A stretch of 64,000 bases of DNA from Geosiphon pyriformis (taxonomy: Eukaryota > Glomeromycota > Glomeromycetes > Archaeosporales > Geosiphonaceae), in NCBI GenBank assembly GCA_016748015.1, contig JAAOMT010000046.1:367687-431686 (forward strand), written 5' to 3'. The position numbers were made by a program, and so were the translations under genes. The notes under the pieces are model-generated. The model saw only the letters and a list, made by a program, of their open reading frames with translations, was not told the origin of the DNA and made no database searches. This document shows, one piece after another, positions 35,526 to 45,471 of this stretch. How positions within the stretch are numbered: the stretch's first letter is position 1; each line of letters begins with the position of its first letter.

Positions 35526-37400
35526 GTGGTGACCACAACAGACACAGCAACTCTAGAGTATTACCAGTCAATTTACACCTACTGTAAGCAAAGATTCAAT
35601 ATTCCAGACGGAATTGAAGTTGTCAAGAAATCAGTATACCAATACATTGAAAATCACATTAACAATTATCTTTTTGGAAACTACAACATTTCAGAAATTA
35701 GAAGCAACCTCTACAATAATTTAGTACACTATTCACAATTGGGAACAGAAGACCTGAACAGTGAAACACTTGCTACTTATTTCCAAAAACTTAATTTTAA
35801 TATTATTGAGTATTGTGAAAAAAAATACCCAGTACAGTCTAAATACTCTTTTGACTTTGAATCAGAAACAGAAACAAGCAACAAAGACAAACAAAGATTA
35901 AAGCAATACTCAAGAACCACTCCAAACACTCCAACACTACAAAAGACAACTGCCAAACACTTGCAAACACCTGAACAAAGAACCAATGTCAAATTACCAC
36001 TTTCTATTACACCATTTCCAATTTCACTTGTTTGATCACAAACACCAAGTTCACCACTTAACCATTTCTTCAGACCAGAAGATTTTCAGTCACCTAGAAA
36101 TCCTACTCAACAACAGAAACCAATATCAATAAGTGCCAATATTATTGATTACTTATAGGAAAACGAAAGTAATCACTCAAAAAGCTTGGAAAGTGAAGAA
36201 ACTAAATCAGAACCAGAAGAAATTACAGAAAACAAAGAAGAAATGACAACTGTTTACATTGCAAAAATCCCAGAATTCACTGGTAAAGACAATGATACCA
36301 GTCCTCAAGAATGGCTTGACAAAGTTCAAAAAGCAGAAGATCTAAATGGTTGGATTGCAATAAGAATGCTCAAAGCAATTCCTTACTTTTTCCAAGGAAC
36401 AGCAGAAGAATGATTTGAAAACTTAGAAGAACCATTTGAAAACTGGCAAGCATTCAAAGATGCTTTTTTACAACAATTTACTGACAATAATACCTCTATC
36501 ACTCTCAGAAACTGCTTTTACAATATTAAACAAGAAACATCTGAAACTGTTATGACCTATCTTGGAAGATTTAACAAACTTCTCAGATGAATCCAACAAT
36601 TGGAAACCAATGATTACTATTCTGATGCTCAAATTCTGGATTAGTTTATAGCAGGGTTAAAAGACAAACTGATTAAGAAAGTTTGTCCACATGCTCTAGC
36701 AGACTTAGCAACTGCTATTAAACATGCAAAGAGCTATAAAATGGCAATAGAAGAAGCAAATCACACCAAGCTTGTAAACTTTGCAATTGGAGAAACCAGC
36801 TCAGCAGCTGAAAAGAAGATAGACCAACTCACAAAAAAGGCTGAAAGCTACTTCACAAACCAACAACAATAGCAACAATAACCACAAAGATATTAACCCT
36901 CACAATGACACAACCAAAACAATTTTGGATCACCATCCAACAACCAACCTTAAAATTGTCATTATTGTGGAATTTCAGGACACTGGAAACAAGATTGTAG
37001 AAAATTACAAAGAGACCAACAAAACAGGAGTAATCAACATTACTCTTCACTACAACAATCCTATTACCAATCTCCACTACCAACCTATTATTTACCAAAA
37101 CCACAAAATTAAAACAGTTACTATCCACTAGCTCTACAACCAATGCAGCAACAATATCAGCAACCTTTACCAATTCAGCCATATCAGATACCACCCACTC
37201 AACAATATCAAGTACCAGCAAGAAAATTGGTTTAACATAACCAATTTACACCCCAAAATCAATTGCAGAGTAACCACAACAGAATCAATTCAAATAACCA
37301 GTCAAAATTCTGGTCAGCAAAGACCCAATCACTATCACACTCAATCCAGTTATCTTACAATACCAGAGGAATCGGATTTTCAACAAACTGCACTTTTTGA
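35526..37400 (+). pseudogene. Element A gag (capsid and CCHC nucleocapsid), broken
   Basis: One frame carries the whole gag, with stops at 36033 (TGA), 36157, 36411 (TGA for Trp in the capsid AEE-W-FENLEE block) and more. The first codon after the upstream TAA that could start it is GTG at 35526; no ATG is available. The retrotransposon gag block lies at 36250-36720. A zinc knuckle CHYCGISGHWKQDC is at 36957-36998. A Gln/Pro-rich linker follows. The protease is in the +1 frame from about 37300, probably through a small deletion, since element B has gag and protease in one frame. Confidence 0.82.
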
Positions 37401-38085
37401 AGGTGAAGTTGCAGCACCAAAATCAAACTCTTCCAACCACACCATTCCACCAGCTCAAATTGCCCAAAATGCCAATCTGTTAGATATATTTCCATTTGAA
37501 TTTGAAGCAAATGAATCACCATTTCTGCTTAGTAATGCAGCAGTCAATGAACAGAAAGCAATTACTGTTATGTACACAGAAGCTACAGTAGAAAAAAAAC
37601 CTATTTGCTTAATCTTAGATAGTGAATTGGCTGGAAGTATCATCACTTACCAGCTGATACAACAACTCAAACGAAACATAGACAGACCAGCTCAAACAGT
37701 TATTATCACAGCTGATAGTATGAAGAAGACTCCAGTAGGAAAAATTGATGATTTCTTCTTTTCAATTGATGGAATCACCATTCCAGTTAAAGTTCTTGTT
37801 ATGGATGTACCCCAATACCAAGCTCTAGTCAAAAATGATTGGCTTTTCAAGGCCAATGCAAACCTGAACTGGGAAACTCAAGAACTTAAAATCTCATACC
37901 AAGGACAATATACCATAGTACCTGCAATCTGTGATACCTTTAACAAACGATCAGAAAAAGCCCCAGTATTTGAATTTGAAGAGGAGAAAGAAATGCCACT
38001 TACTAAAACCTACATGGCTCTTGGATCAACATCCAATTGGGCTGAAGAAACAGAACAGGAGATTTTTGAAGAATCAAGAGGATAA
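37401..38085 (+). pseudogene. Element A aspartic protease
   Basis: Retropepsin-like protease that matures Gag-Pol. The frame is open from 37300 to 38085. The catalytic triplet reads Leu-Asp-Ser-Glu (gat-agt-gaa at 37618-37626) where Asp-Ser-Gly is expected; a G to A change (GGA to GAA) explains it. Downstream are the LVMDVPQYQALVKNDWL block common to gypsy proteases and an acidic linker. The ORF ends before the Cys-rich module. Confidence 0.8.
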
Positions 38086-38175
38086 AAAAAAGTTAGATAT
38101 TCTACACCAGAACCACGGAAACAACCACCCTATATTCCACTCAAATGCAAAGATTACAACAAAAAACTTTTATCA

Positions 38176-38880
38176 ATGAGAACATGTATTTTTCCAGAAG
38201 AGGAATATGAAACTTGTACCTGTTACTTTTGCAAAGCATGCCATAGAAAACGATTTGGATCTCCAAAAAGAAGTGAAAAATGGGACAACATACCTTGCCT
38301 TACATGTGAAGAAATGCTATCAGAAGAATGCAATTGGATTGATGTAGCAATGAAAAAAGGAGTATGTGATCAAATCTGTCAATATGCTCTATCAATTTTG
38401 GAAAAAGTCAGAAGAGGAACACCATTTGATGCAACATACAACAGTGCTCTCAATAAACTTTACTACTACCCTCATGATGCTGAAATGATTTTTAACCTAG
38501 CAATGGCATTGATCAATAGAGCCACCCAAGAAGATGTCTGCCAAATGAAAGAAGCTGAATATATTGAGTATACTATAGAATTAGCTGGATTTGATTATGA
38601 AGATGAAGTAGAAACCTACCACCAAATTGCAAGCCACACATATCCGACCAAAGAAGCTCAAATTCAACAATTAAAGCAAATGAACATTCAATTGTGTGAA
38701 GAATGTGTTATGCCTTGTGATGACCAATGGTGTTTAGAATGTTATGCTCTTAGCATTCCTCTGCCAGATGAGAATAATGAAAAGGAAATCGAATTTGGAG
38801 TATCTGAACTAGTAGAAGAACTACCAACTATCTCCATCTATCTTTTTGAAAAGCAACCACCTCTACAACTTAAATATTTT
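38176..38880 (+). CDS. Element A Cys-rich module between protease and dUTPase
   Basis: Open frame continuing into the dUTPase (ATG 38176). Cys/His pairs occur in an N-terminal block (CTCYFCKACHRKRFG, then CLTC and EEC, 38210-38340) and in a C-terminal block (CEECVMPCDDQWCLECY, 38695-38745). A helical region of about 110 residues lies between them. The spacing suggests two zinc-binding sites. Elements B and C carry counterparts at the same place. I do not recognise a named domain, and no role is assigned. Confidence 0.65.
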
Positions 38881-39604
38881 GACAACCATGGCCAAGGAAT
38901 CAGACCAGAAAAAGCACACGAAATTGATGCTGGATATGACCTAAGATACTCAGGAAAAGATACTTTGGTTCTTCAACCAAAGTCCTTGACAAAAATCAAT
39001 CTTAAAATTGCTCTTAAAATTCCACCAGAAGCATCAAATTGCCTCCAGATCATCATTGTCAAGCAAAAGAATCAATATTAGAGAAGGAGTTATAGATGCA
39101 GGATATATTGAAGACATTACCATCATGTTACAGAATGAGACAGACAAACCATTCAAAATTGAACATGCTGAAAAAATTGCTCAAGCAATTTACTTACCCT
39201 TAATCAACATTTTGGGATTACAATCAGTAAACAACAGAGAACAATTGGAAAAAAGTGAAAGAGGAACTCAAGATTTTGGTTCAACTGGACAATTTACAGT
39301 TCCAGTAAACATAGCTCTTAATACACAAAATGAATCTCACCAGATTTTTCAACTTTCTCAGCCAATTACTATTTCACCTTTTGGAGAACATCACAAAATT
39401 TACACTTGCTCAAAACCCACCACTACACAACAAATTTTTGAATCCAATAAACAAATCTGTTTGAAGCATGAAATCTCAATTCCAAACGTTTATATTCCCA
39501 AAGGAATGAAAAAATTCCAAGTTACATTCTACAATCCCAATAATTACCCTATTGTCTTATTAAACAAACTAGAGATTGAAATCATACACAGCAATATTTT
39601 TTAA
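38881..39604 (+). pseudogene. Element A dUTPase domain
   Basis: Trimeric dUTPase (dUTP to dUMP and pyrophosphate), which limits uracil in cDNA. Motif I EIDAGYDLRY (38926-38940 for DAGYD), motif II RSSLSSKRINI, motif III GVIDAGYIEDI with the catalytic Asp, motif IV EKIAQAIYLPL, motif V RGTQDFGSTG (39261-39290). A 1-nt deletion near 39033, between motifs I and II, puts the rest in the next frame. After motif V the frame continues about 100 residues (SIPNVYIPKGMKK block) before a TAA and the RT. Confidence 0.88.
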
Positions 39605-41150
39605 GATGAAAACCCTCAAATTGTCTCTAATTTCATCGAAATTGTAAGGCACATTCTACTTCCAAATCCAAATATCATTCTTACTACTGAAAACTACCAT
39701 TTTTTGGAAGAAAAACTCTCTCAAATCAACATGAGTCTCTTAGAACCTCAACAACAAAGACAATTGAAACAATTGATAGCTGAATTTGCAGATATATTTG
39801 CAAAAGACAACAATGACTTGGGAAAAACGGACATTGTTCAACATTAGATCCATACAGGAGATGCTCCACCAAAACGTCAACAAGCTTATCGAATGCCACC
39901 TGCTAGCCACCAATTTATCAGAGAAGAGGTCCAAAGAATGCTCAATAACGGATTGATTTAACCATTAAGAAGTCCTTGGGCCTTACCAGTAATTTTAGTT
40001 AAAAAGAAAAACAGAAAAATCAGATTCTGTGTTGATTATAGACAACTGAATAGTGTTACAATTGGAGATGCCTACTCTTTTCCAAAAATTGATGACATGT
40101 TAGATGCTCTAGGAAAAGCCAAGTTCTTCTCAACTTTAGACTTGGAAAGTGGATACTGGCAAGTCAAAATGAACCCAAAAGACCGACCCAAAACAGCATT
40201 TACCACCCAGAGAGAAAACTATAAGTTTAATGTTATGCCTTTTGAACTCTGCAATGTACCAGCAACATTTCAGCAACTCATAGATGTTGTATATGAAGGA
40301 CTCTTGTGGCAATCAATAGTTGTCTATCTTGATGACACTGATGTATACTCACCAAGCTTTGAGACTCATCTCATTTACCTGCAAAAAGTTTTTCAATGAT
40401 TATGGAAAACAGGATTAAAGTTAAACATTGAGAAATGTCACTTTGGAAAAACAAGCTTGATCTTTCTTAAACACATAGTTAGTAAAGATGGAGTCAAACC
40501 AAATCCAGGAACAATCAGTGCTGTCAAAAACTTTCAAACTCCCAGAAATACTACAAAACTAAGAAGATTTGTAGAATTAGCCTCTTACTATTGAAAATTC
40601 ATAAAAGAATTTTCAGAAATTGCCAAACCACTCAATTATCTTATCAACAAAAACGTATCATACAAATGGACTAAAGAACAACAAAAAGCTTTTGAAACTC
40701 TCAAAACAAAATTGACAACAGCCCCAGTTCTTGCTTACCCAGACTTCAACAAACAATTCCAATTAGCCACTGATGCTTCACACATAGTATTTGGTGCCAT
40801 CTTATTACAATTGAATGAAAATGGCCAGGAATAAGTTATTGCCTATGCCAGCAGAACTCTCAAGCCAACAGAACTCAAATATGGCTCAACTGAATTGGAA
40901 GCCACTGCAGTCATCTGGGCTCTCAAACACTTTCAACAATACCTGAAAAATGGAAAAGAATTTGACATAATAACTGACAATATTGGCCTCAAATGGCTTA
41001 ATAAAAAGAAAATTGAACAAAGTGACAAACAGTCTTGATGGAATGACTTCCTAGCAGACTACAGATACATTGTACATCACAAACCAGGAAAACTACACAC
41101 CAATGTTGATAGCCTCTCAAGAATGAGACAATATTAATACCAACATCAAT
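39605..41150 (+). pseudogene. Element A reverse transcriptase and RNase H
   Basis: Same frame as the downstream dUTPase half. RT: CVDYRQLNSV (40030), STLDLESGYWQV (40135), FTTQRENYKFNVMPF, and Y-L-D-D at 40325-40336, which is intact. Then FGKTSLIFLKHIVSKDG and the SYYXKFIKEFSEIAKPL block. RNase H: FQLATDASHIVFGAIL, STELEATAVIWAL, FDIITDN. Single in-frame stops sit at 39845, 39958, 40396, 40591, 40831 and others, mostly Gln or Trp positions. RT copies the RNA; RNase H removes it. Confidence 0.9.
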
Positions 41151-41204
41151 ACCAACAAAACACCAACAAACTTAATAGCAGAACAAATAACAAGATCAAC
41201 AACA

Positions 41205-42588
41205 ATGAATCCAGAAAACTACAACAACATCAAAAACTATTTAGAGACTCTTACCATGCTGGAAAATTGGTCTCCAAGTGAAAAACATCGATTACAACAC
41301 CAATCCAAACAATATTTTATACACCATAACAAAATATATTACAAAAATTGTAAAAACCCAAACCAACTACTCAGATTAGTACAGGAAAATGAAAAAGAAA
41401 CAATTCTATACAACATGCACACAGATCTTTCTTCAGCACACTTGGGAAAAGATGGAACAATTCAAAGAACTCTTGAACATTATTTTTGGTCTCACATGCA
41501 AAAAAACATTTGACAATATGTAGAATCTTGTGATAGTTGTCAAAAAAGAGGAGGAATTCACTCCATGGAACCTTTAAATCCAATCAAAGTTGGACAACCT
41601 TTTAACAGAGTTGGAATTGATTTAGTCGGACCATTACTTATCACAACCCAAGAAAATTGTTATATTGCAGTTGCAGTGGATTATCTTACCAAATGGCCTG
41701 AAGCTAGAGCTATCCAAAGAGCAGATGCAAAATCAGTAGCAAATTTCATCTATGAAGACATTATCTGTAAACATGGATGCCCAATTGAACTCTTATCTGA
41801 TCAAGAAACACATTTTGTGAACAACTTGATACAAGAAATTTGTGAACAGTTCAATGTCAAAAAACCTCTATCATTACCTTATCACCCTCAAACAAATGGA
41901 TTTGTAGAATGTTTCAATAGAACATTGTGTGAATCTTTAGCCAAAGTTTCAACAGACTTTGAACAGGAATGGGATATTTTTATTCCATTAGTATTACTAG
42001 CATACAGAATGCTAAAACAAAATACTATGAAACACACACTATTTGATCTTATTTATGGAAGGACAGCAACATTACCAATTAATTTCACAGTAGAAACATA
42101 CTCAGTGCAACCAATTAATGAAGAAAACTTTCAAGAAACACTTCAAAGAAGAGCCTACACTCTTCTTAGTACACTGGAAGGAAAAAAAAAATAGCAGTAA
42201 TTCATATTGAACATTCCCAAGCTCAACAAAAAGAAAGACATGACAACAAATTACCACCTATTACCAGCAAATTTAAAGTTGGAAATAAAGTTCTCTTACA
42301 CAGAACTAAGACTGAAAAACAATAGAGTGGGAAATTTGAAAACAAATGAGATGGACCATTTTATATTCACGAAATTCTAGGCAATGGATCATACAAGTAA
42401 GACTTGATAACAAAATACTACCAAAAGTTGCACATAAAGACAGATTGAAACACTATCATTCCAGAAACAATCCTGAACCATTAATTCCACAAATTGGTAC
42501 ACATTTTCCTTTAATTAATCCTAAAGATATTCCCCGAAATTTAGAACCAATAATTATAATAGAACAACAACCAAACTTGAATACTTAA
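41205..42588 (+). pseudogene. Element A integrase
   Basis: Zinc-binding HHCC: HTDLSSAHLG (41418), then CDSCQKR after a TGA at 41511. Catalytic core D-D-E: GIDLVGPL (41617), LSDQETHFVN (41790-41820), LPYHPQTNGFVECFNRTL with Glu (41875-41930). Frame shifts near 42190 and again in the C-terminal module, where GPF (with an adjacent W-D) at 42348-42359 and a KVAHKDRLKHYH block mark the GPF/Y-type tail. No chromodomain was recognised. It inserts cDNA into the genome; the family leaves a 4-bp duplication here. Confidence 0.87.
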
Positions 42589-42733
42589 ATTTTACAATAA
42601 TTCTCTAATAAAAACACAAAAACAAAAAAAGTAAATAAATTACAAAAACACCCAAACCCAAAAACAAATAAAAACCTCATATCCCAAAAATAATTTTCTT
42701 TATTTTCTCTTTTCATAATTAGTCAATTTTATT

Positions 42734-43440
42734 ATGATTATTCCCCGAAATATTCAACAAATATCCCAAAAGTTAATGTTAGTCTTGAAAACACTTCCTG
42801 ACTTATCCATAATGATTAATGGAAGTCAAATTAATTACATTTAGAAAGAAACCACAGCCTCAGTAGCAAATCATTCACAGAACTATCACTTCTATAGAAG
42901 AAAAACAAGAAGTCACTCTGAAAATAGATTACCAAGACTTTTGAAGTAAGCACTAGAAGAAAATCTTTTAATTGCCCTTATTGACATTCCACCAAATGCT
43001 ACAATGCAACAAAAACTTCTACTACTTCTCAATGAACAAAACAATGAACACACCCCTATCTATAAATACTTTCACATTGGAAAGACACTTTAGGAACGAA
43101 AAATGGAACTTGAAGCAACAAATCTCACTCCTAAAGCTATACAAAAACAAATCCACAATGAATTAAAACAGCAGCTGGACCAACAAACACTTGCTACAAA
43201 CTTAGAGCAGCTTTTAGACTCTATGATTTGTTTAATACTTGTGAAAATGTTCTACAAAATCCAATACTACAACCAATGAAAGTCTAATACATTGGCAAAC
43301 TCACAGAACTGAAATTTCAACAATTTTCAGACCAGATTACTTCAATTATTTTGGATCACTATCTCAATATTACAGATAGTGCTTGGACTTCAACAGAGCT
43401 CAGTCTTGAGAAGGAGATTATGTTACCAGTAGAATTTTAG
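42734..43440 (+). pseudogene. Element A ORF3, between integrase and 3' LTR
   Basis: ATG at 42734 opens a frame of about 235 codons, after a TAA. It is broken by TAG/TAA (about 42842, 42947, 43091) and a frameshift near 43214 (TTTT). It is Gln/Leu/Asn rich, with likely coiled-coil stretches, no signal peptide and no membrane segment, so it is not an envelope. It reads through the purine tract (Glu-Lys-Glu-Ile-Met-Leu) and stops 20 bases inside the 3' LTR. Elements B and C have an ORF at the same place. Family unknown. Confidence 0.6.
43408..43420 (+). other. Polypurine tract, element A
   Basis: GAGAAGGAGATTA directly before the 3' LTR; primes plus-strand DNA in such elements. Confidence 0.75.
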
Positions 43441-44391
43441 CTATTAATTAGCATGAAATTACCCTTATAATTCCTATAATTAATTAGTATATTAATATCA
43501 TTTCAAATTATCATTTATTATTTAATCAATTATCACATATCATGATTCAATTAAAATAATCTAATTAGTATAACAGAAAGTAGGATGATCAAATTACACA
43601 ATACTCTGAACTTTGTAACATTCTAAAATTCACTGAAATTTACAGAAATTTGCCGAAATTATGAATAGTTCACCCAAATTAATCAATAGTTCAGCAAAAT
43701 AACTTGTAGTTCATCAAAATGTATCTTTAGTTTACCAAAATTTGAGCAAAAAGAAAAAGTGCAAGTTCATAGACTAGTACTACAACAAGTTGTATAAAAG
43801 AAGAGCTTTTCTCTTCAAGAAAATGTATCTTACTTTAGATTTTATTACTAGAACCATTCCTACACACAAAAAAAAATAAATATCAAATAATTCGAAAAAC
43901 CAAATTTTTTAATTATTGCACTTGGAAAATCCCCAAAACCCAACTAACATTTTGAAATTAATTAGCTACCAATTTCAGTAAACTGTTAGTAACTCCAGGC
44001 CTGGATAGAAAACGTTTCCCTTGACAAAATTCAATTTCTTTTACTTTTTTTTTACTTTTTTTTTATTTTCTTATTATAATTATTAGAATAGCCTACAGAC
44101 GAGATTCCTGTAGAAGAGTTGACTTTTACAGCAAAGTAACTACACATTTTAGTAAGCTTCCAGATAAGCAATTCCTGGAAAAGAGTTGATGTTTACTACA
44201 ACATAACTACATAAAGTAACTGGTATGGAATTGGCCATTTTACTTATAAGCCCAGCAAGTTCAAATTATAGAAGATAATTTGAAAATAAATTCAGTTTTT
44301 GGAGATTTAACTACTTCTAAAAAAAACGTGAATTTGCAACCAACAGACATTTACAATATTTAAGAAAAGAGACCAAAAACCTTTGGTAACA
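43421..44391 (+). repeat. 3' LTR of element A
   Basis: 971 bp, partner of 34469-35480. It lacks 41 bp of the U3 tandem repeat. Base differences between the two LTRs are almost all C/T or G/A. Confidence 0.92.
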
Positions 44392-44532
44392 CCAGTTTTA
44401 GAAGCAAAACAATTACCTCTTGTGGTGTTACCTGTTCTTGAAAACTGGGCTAACCAAATGAAAACTGAATTATCTTCTCTTCTGGTTTTTGGTGCTGCCA
44501 CTGGTAATGCTTGAGAAACTATTACTAATTGC
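44392..44532 (+). pseudogene. H-2 ORF1, continuation
   Basis: It resumes the ORF1 frame after element A: LEAKQLPLVV, LENWANQMKTEL, then a stop and ETITNC. It is cut by the 5' LTR of element B. It aligns with H-1 at 4660-4535 (minus). Confidence 0.75.
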
Positions 44533-45408
44533 TGTTACTCATAAAGAAAACAGATATAGAAAAATAGGAGACAATAGAAAAATAGTAGTTAGCATGTGAG
44601 CACATTGTTCAGCAATGTGGAGCAATGTCAGAAAGTATGGCACATTGCTTAGCAATGTGGAGCAATATCAAAAATCATGGCATATCGCTCAGCAATGTAA
44701 AGCAATGTCAAGAAAATACAGCACATTGCTTAGCAATGTGAGCATTGCTTGAGAAATTATAGCACATCATTTGGGAATGTGAGCAATTTCATAAAACTCA
44801 AATTATGTATATATAATGGTAGCATTAGAAGTAGAAAAGACAGACTTCTTAGTTTAGATTTGATCTAAGCAACCTTCTATTCACAAATATCAATAAATAA
44901 TTATTCACTATCTTAATCCACTCTCCACTATCAACACTTCATGTTGATAGTAAGTGATACTTAACTACATGAGAACAATAGCTCTTGATTACAGCTATTG
45001 ATGGGATACTAACTTGTAATTGCTTTCATTTATTTTTTTATTTTTTTATTTTATTTTCTTTGTTTTGTCATTTCATTGGTTTTACTAACTGATTAAAAAT
45101 TAAGTGCTGAATTATTGACATCAAGAATAGCCTGGTAAAAGACCCCAAAAGAAGGATATAGGAATTAAGAATTTAAGGATAGCTTACCAGAAGGGCATTT
45201 CTGCCAAGATTACTGGCCACCATGCTGAGAAAAAAATTCGATGGAATTGCAATTCCAGGAGGCTATGGAAAAGACAACACTTGAATCTCTGTCCATTATA
45301 CAAAAGATTTCACAATAAAACCTTCAAATATCGACACCAGAATACCAACCCAGCACCAAGTTACAGATTTGTTATTTGACTTGAGATTTCAAATAATCAT
45401 CTGTAATA
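44533..45408 (+). repeat. 5' LTR of element B
   Basis: 876 bp, TGTTACTC...CTGTAATA. U3 has five palindromic units of period 40-41 bp (44601-44781). A TATATATAATGG box is near 44807 and AATAAA near 44891. A 10-bp inverted repeat ACTATCAACA / TGTTGATAGT lies at about 44925-44949. Confidence 0.9.
44601..44781 (+). repeat. Palindromic tandem repeat in U3 of LTR-B
   Basis: Five copies of CACATTGCTTAGCAATGTG or a variant start at 44601, 44641, 44681, 44722 and 44763. The best copies are perfect 9-bp inverted repeats around one base. The intervening part (GAGCAATGTCAGAAAGTATG-like) is also repeated. The 3' LTR has the same array from 53020. Possible binding sites or hairpins; no factor is known to me. 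Confidence 0.8.
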
Positions 45409-45410
45409 TT

Positions 45411-45422
45411 TGGTGCTCCCTG
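45411..45422 (+). other. Primer-binding site candidate, element B
   Basis: TGGTGCTCCCTG starts 2 nt after the LTR, as in elements A and C. Confidence 0.55.
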
Positions 45423-45471
45423 TAAGATATAATCCTACAAAGAACCAGCACCAACTACACTCATCTCAAAA

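Larger units (their letters stand above)
34469..44391 (+). mobile_element. Gypsy (Ty3-like) LTR retrotransposon, element A
   Basis: 9.9 kb. LTRs at 34469-35480 and 43421-44391, TG...CA with inverted ends TGTTAC/GTAACA. Order: PBS, gag, protease, Cys-rich module, dUTPase, RT, RNase H, integrase, ORF3, PPT. It sits inside H-2 ORF1, with a 4-bp target duplication TCAG (34465-34468) and CCAG (44392-44395). It is the best preserved internal region here, but has frameshifts (near 37300, 39033, 41150, 43214) and many Trp or Gln codons turned to stops. Confidence 0.93.
33877..44532 (+). mobile_element. H-2: ORF1-only LINE relative, 5' part, split by gypsy element A
   Basis: It starts with AAAAAAACTTCTTGTCTCC, as H-1 does, then ORF1 from 33904. 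It is interrupted by element A (34469-44391), resumes at 44392 and is cut at 44532 by element B. The remainder of this copy is not in the window: H-3 beyond element B overlaps the same ORF1 region and differs in sequence. Confidence 0.75.

Noticed and set aside
36853-37221. Minus-strand Val/Ile-rich ORF that looks like a membrane protein
   Set aside because: Antisense of the Gln/Asn-rich gag linker of element A, which always gives Val/Leu-rich shadows.
37290-37400. Programmed gag-protease frameshift in element A
   Set aside because: Element B has gag, protease and RT in a single frame and no slippery heptamer was evident; a small deletion in this copy is simpler.
42734-43440. ORF3 as an envelope gene
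   Set aside because: No signal peptide, transmembrane segment or Cys pattern; Gln/Lys/Asn-rich helical sequence instead.
44601-44781. Regularly spaced palindromic repeats that look superficially like a CRISPR array
   Set aside because: They lie in the U3 of an LTR, are duplicated in the other LTR, and the spacers are repeats of each other; the genome is eukaryotic.
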